From Arcanobacterium_A hippocoleae (GTDB lineage Bacteria > Actinomycetota > Actinomycetes > Actinomycetales > Actinomycetaceae), in NCBI RefSeq assembly GCF_031456295.1, contig NZ_JAVDUJ010000001.1, positions 1,302,001 to 1,366,000 of the forward strand: a stretch of 64,000 nt of DNA, given 5' to 3'. The translations under genes and the position numbers were made by a program. Positions 62,498 through 64,000 of this stretch are shown piece by piece (position 1 is the stretch's first letter; each line of letters opens with the position of its first letter). A model generated the notes under the pieces. The model had not been told where the DNA came from. It saw nothing but the letters and a program-made list of their open reading frames with translations, and made no database searches.

Positions 62498-64000
62498 GTG
62501 TGGAAAAATCGAGATTTTGTGTTGCGAACAGGCTTTACTGCCCGCATCTTTTTTATTTTGACGATTTTCGCACTAATCTTGATGTCCATTCTACTACCAG
62601 CCACTTCTGCTTTTGCCACTTCTCAAAATTCTGTGCTCCCAGCTGATATGCAAACTTCCAAATCTCCGATTCAATACGGGGGCACGTTGAATGCAGCCAA
62701 CAATACGCAGCAACAAAAAAACACAAAACGAAATCCAGATGGTGTGCTTTTTATCGGCACTGCTGGAATTGACTTTTCCGACTTAGATTTCACAAATCCG
62801 AACTTAAAAGAAAACCTTGCAAACTATTCCTTCGCAGCTCTTTCGCCACGCACCGTGAACCCGCGGACATGTGCAGAAGAAGGATGGATGTCACTGCGTG
62901 TTAATGGAGACGTATTTGACCGAGTATCGCCCCCGACTCCGTTAAATCCCAATACTGTGGAATGTAATCCGGTCATTTTTACAGAAGAACCGTCAATATT
63001 AAAAGACGGTGATTTTACTGCACCGCAAAAAGTGCATATTTCTGAGTTTTCAAATCATATCGCCAATACAAAATGGCAAAAAGAATCACCTTTCCCTGCC
63101 GATACTGTGGGAGTTGGCAGAAATGCTGCCCTGCCGCTTGCCAATAGCGACGGCGAAGTAAATAACTGGTATCCATATCCCGCAGTTGATATCCCGCGCT
63201 CTAATACGGTTACCCAAGATCGTCTAATACAAATACTAAATCACGCACAAAATAATGTGCTGGTTGATATTGGCGGTGTAAACGGGGATTCGCTACTCTT
63301 AAACACTGCTCCTCGTATTGCGCAAATCCAAAACGAGCTCAGCAACGTGTTACGCGCTAACGAGCGCAGCAAAAATCCCCGCCGCGTAGTGATTGCCTCT
63401 TTAGGAGATCGTTCGCGTAGCGCACAGTTACATTTCTTTGCAACGAACTCGAACCTGAACCAAAATAGCGGCAGCTCAAATACGTCAATATCAACTGCTC
63501 CTGGAGTGATTTATTCTGTTACCACGCGTGCTACTGGGTTTATCACAATTCCAAATGTGCGTGAAATTATTGTTGGAGATTACTCTGAAGTAGAAATTAT
63601 TTCAAAAAATTCTCTTGCCGAAGCATTACAAACCATAAAAGACGTAGAAGACCACGCCTATGTAGTAAAAACCACCACTGCAAACTGGTATCAAATATTT
63701 AATTTACTTGCAGCCATATTTATTGCGCTTACTTTAATATTATTTTTTCTCCGGCCAGCAGCTGCCGGTAAAAAATGGGGTGCTCCGCGAATTTGTTGGC
63801 GGATCTTAGAATTGGGAAATACCTTTGTGTTTGCTTTTGTGCCTGCAGCCTTAATTCTAAATTTTTTCCCGTGGTGGAAACTTGCAGTCATTCCGAGATT
63901 TGATACTCCAGAATGGGCAAATCTATTTGGAATAGGTTTCACAATCTTCTTAGCCGGTTTACTTACTGGGCTGGCGCAATTTTCAAAACACCCAGTAGGA
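62498..64000 (+). CDS. Large membrane protein with alkaline-phosphatase-like external domain (partial)
   Basis: Frame from GTG 62498 (AAGGAG five bases upstream) open to the window edge, 501 codons. A signal-type helix (residues about 14-38) precedes an external domain that matches, in pattern, an actinobacterial family of uncharacterised membrane proteins with an alkaline-phosphatase-superfamily-like fold: GVLFIGTAGIDFSDLDF, then LSPRTVNPRTCAEEGWMSL. Membrane helices follow from about residue 400 (LLAAIFIALTLILFFLRPAA and later). The C-terminus is outside the window. Codon use is more A/T-rich than in neighbouring housekeeping genes. The function is unknown; a cell-wall or glycan role is only a guess. 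Confidence 0.65.
   Translation, partial: MWKNRDFVLRTGFTARIFFILTIFALILMSILLPATSAFATSQNSVLPADMQTSKSPIQYGGTLNAANNTQQQKNTKRNPDGVLFIGTAGIDFSDLDFTNPNLKENLANYSFAALSPRTVNPRTCAEEGWMSLRVNGDVFDRVSPPTPLNPNTVECNPVIFTEEPSILKDGDFTAPQKVHISEFSNHIANTKWQKESPFPADTVGVGRNAALPLANSDGEVNNWYPYPAVDIPRSNTVTQDRLIQILNHAQNNVLVDIGGVNGDSLLLNTAPRIAQIQNELSNVLRANERSKNPRRVVIASLGDRSRSAQLHFFATNSNLNQNSGSSNTSISTAPGVIYSVTTRATGFITIPNVREIIVGDYSEVEIISKNSLAEALQTIKDVEDHAYVVKTTTANWYQIFNLLAAIFIALTLILFFLRPAAAGKKWGAPRICWRILELGNTFVFAFVPAALILNFFPWWKLAVIPRFDTPEWANLFGIGFTIFLAGLLTGLAQFSKHPVG

Overview
The window is the replication-origin region of a low-GC member of the Actinomycetota. The gene order pcnA - NUDIX - DUF6049 - pseudokinase - trxB - parB - parA - rsmG - jag - yidC - yidD - rnpA - rpmH - dnaA - dnaN - recF - dciA - gyrB is the one established for mycobacteria and relatives. 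The RpmH sequence (starting MTTKRTFQPNNRRRAKVHGF) looks most like Actinomycetaceae. The family-level placement is an inference.

Layout. From 1 to 7.5 kb are gyrB (cut by the window edge), dciA, recF, dnaN and dnaA, all on the minus strand, with DnaA boxes on both sides of dnaA. From 7.9 to 14.5 kb, on the plus strand, are rpmH, rnpA, yidD, yidC, jag, rsmG, parA and parB, with five parS-type sites. One of these is built into a perfect 40-bp palindrome right after parB. From 14.5 to 21.1 kb are trxB, an orphan pseudokinase/C-terminal domain protein (its usual MurJ half is absent), DUF6049 and a NUDIX hydrolase, all on the minus strand. From 21.2 to 28.4 kb are pcnA, an AI-2E-type membrane protein, a class A penicillin-binding protein, and the rpsF-ssb-rpsR-rplI operon.

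From 28.5 to 43.2 kb are mostly minus-strand metabolic and transport genes: a DHA2-type MFS transporter, M20 amidohydrolase, MATE transporter, a tail-anchored unknown, an HD hydrolase, a PdxK/ThiD kinase, an aldo/keto reductase, proline iminopeptidase, acyltransferase, DsbA-like protein and threonine deaminase. Plus-strand dnaB lies among them, preceded by a dense cluster of DnaA boxes at 34.0-34.2 kb. From 43.3 to 50.5 kb, on the plus strand, are a lipoprotein, CYTH protein, DUF4261 protein, small GNAT, a queuosine-salvage pair (YhhQ/VUT transporter and tgt) and a dicarboxylate/amino-acid symporter. From 50.7 to 57.9 kb are an unknown protein, TetR, RlmC, a broken Fic gene, a GNAT, and the DUF711 + ACT-domain pair plus a rhodanese.

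The last part, 58-64 kb, looks plastic. It holds a lone ABC exporter, a 31-bp-phased repeat array in two opposed blocks (possibly a collapsed insertion-sequence relic), tRNA-Arg(ACG), a degenerate second copy of the ABC exporter, a DoxX gene, a multi-hairpin segment, two tRNA-Ser genes with strong terminators, and the start of a large membrane protein that runs off the window.

The items most worth following up are the DnaA-box cluster upstream of dnaB, the parS palindrome used as a terminator, the loss of MurJ from its conserved locus, and the phased repeat array beside the ABC gene/pseudogene pair. I see no CRISPR array, rRNA gene or complete mobile element.
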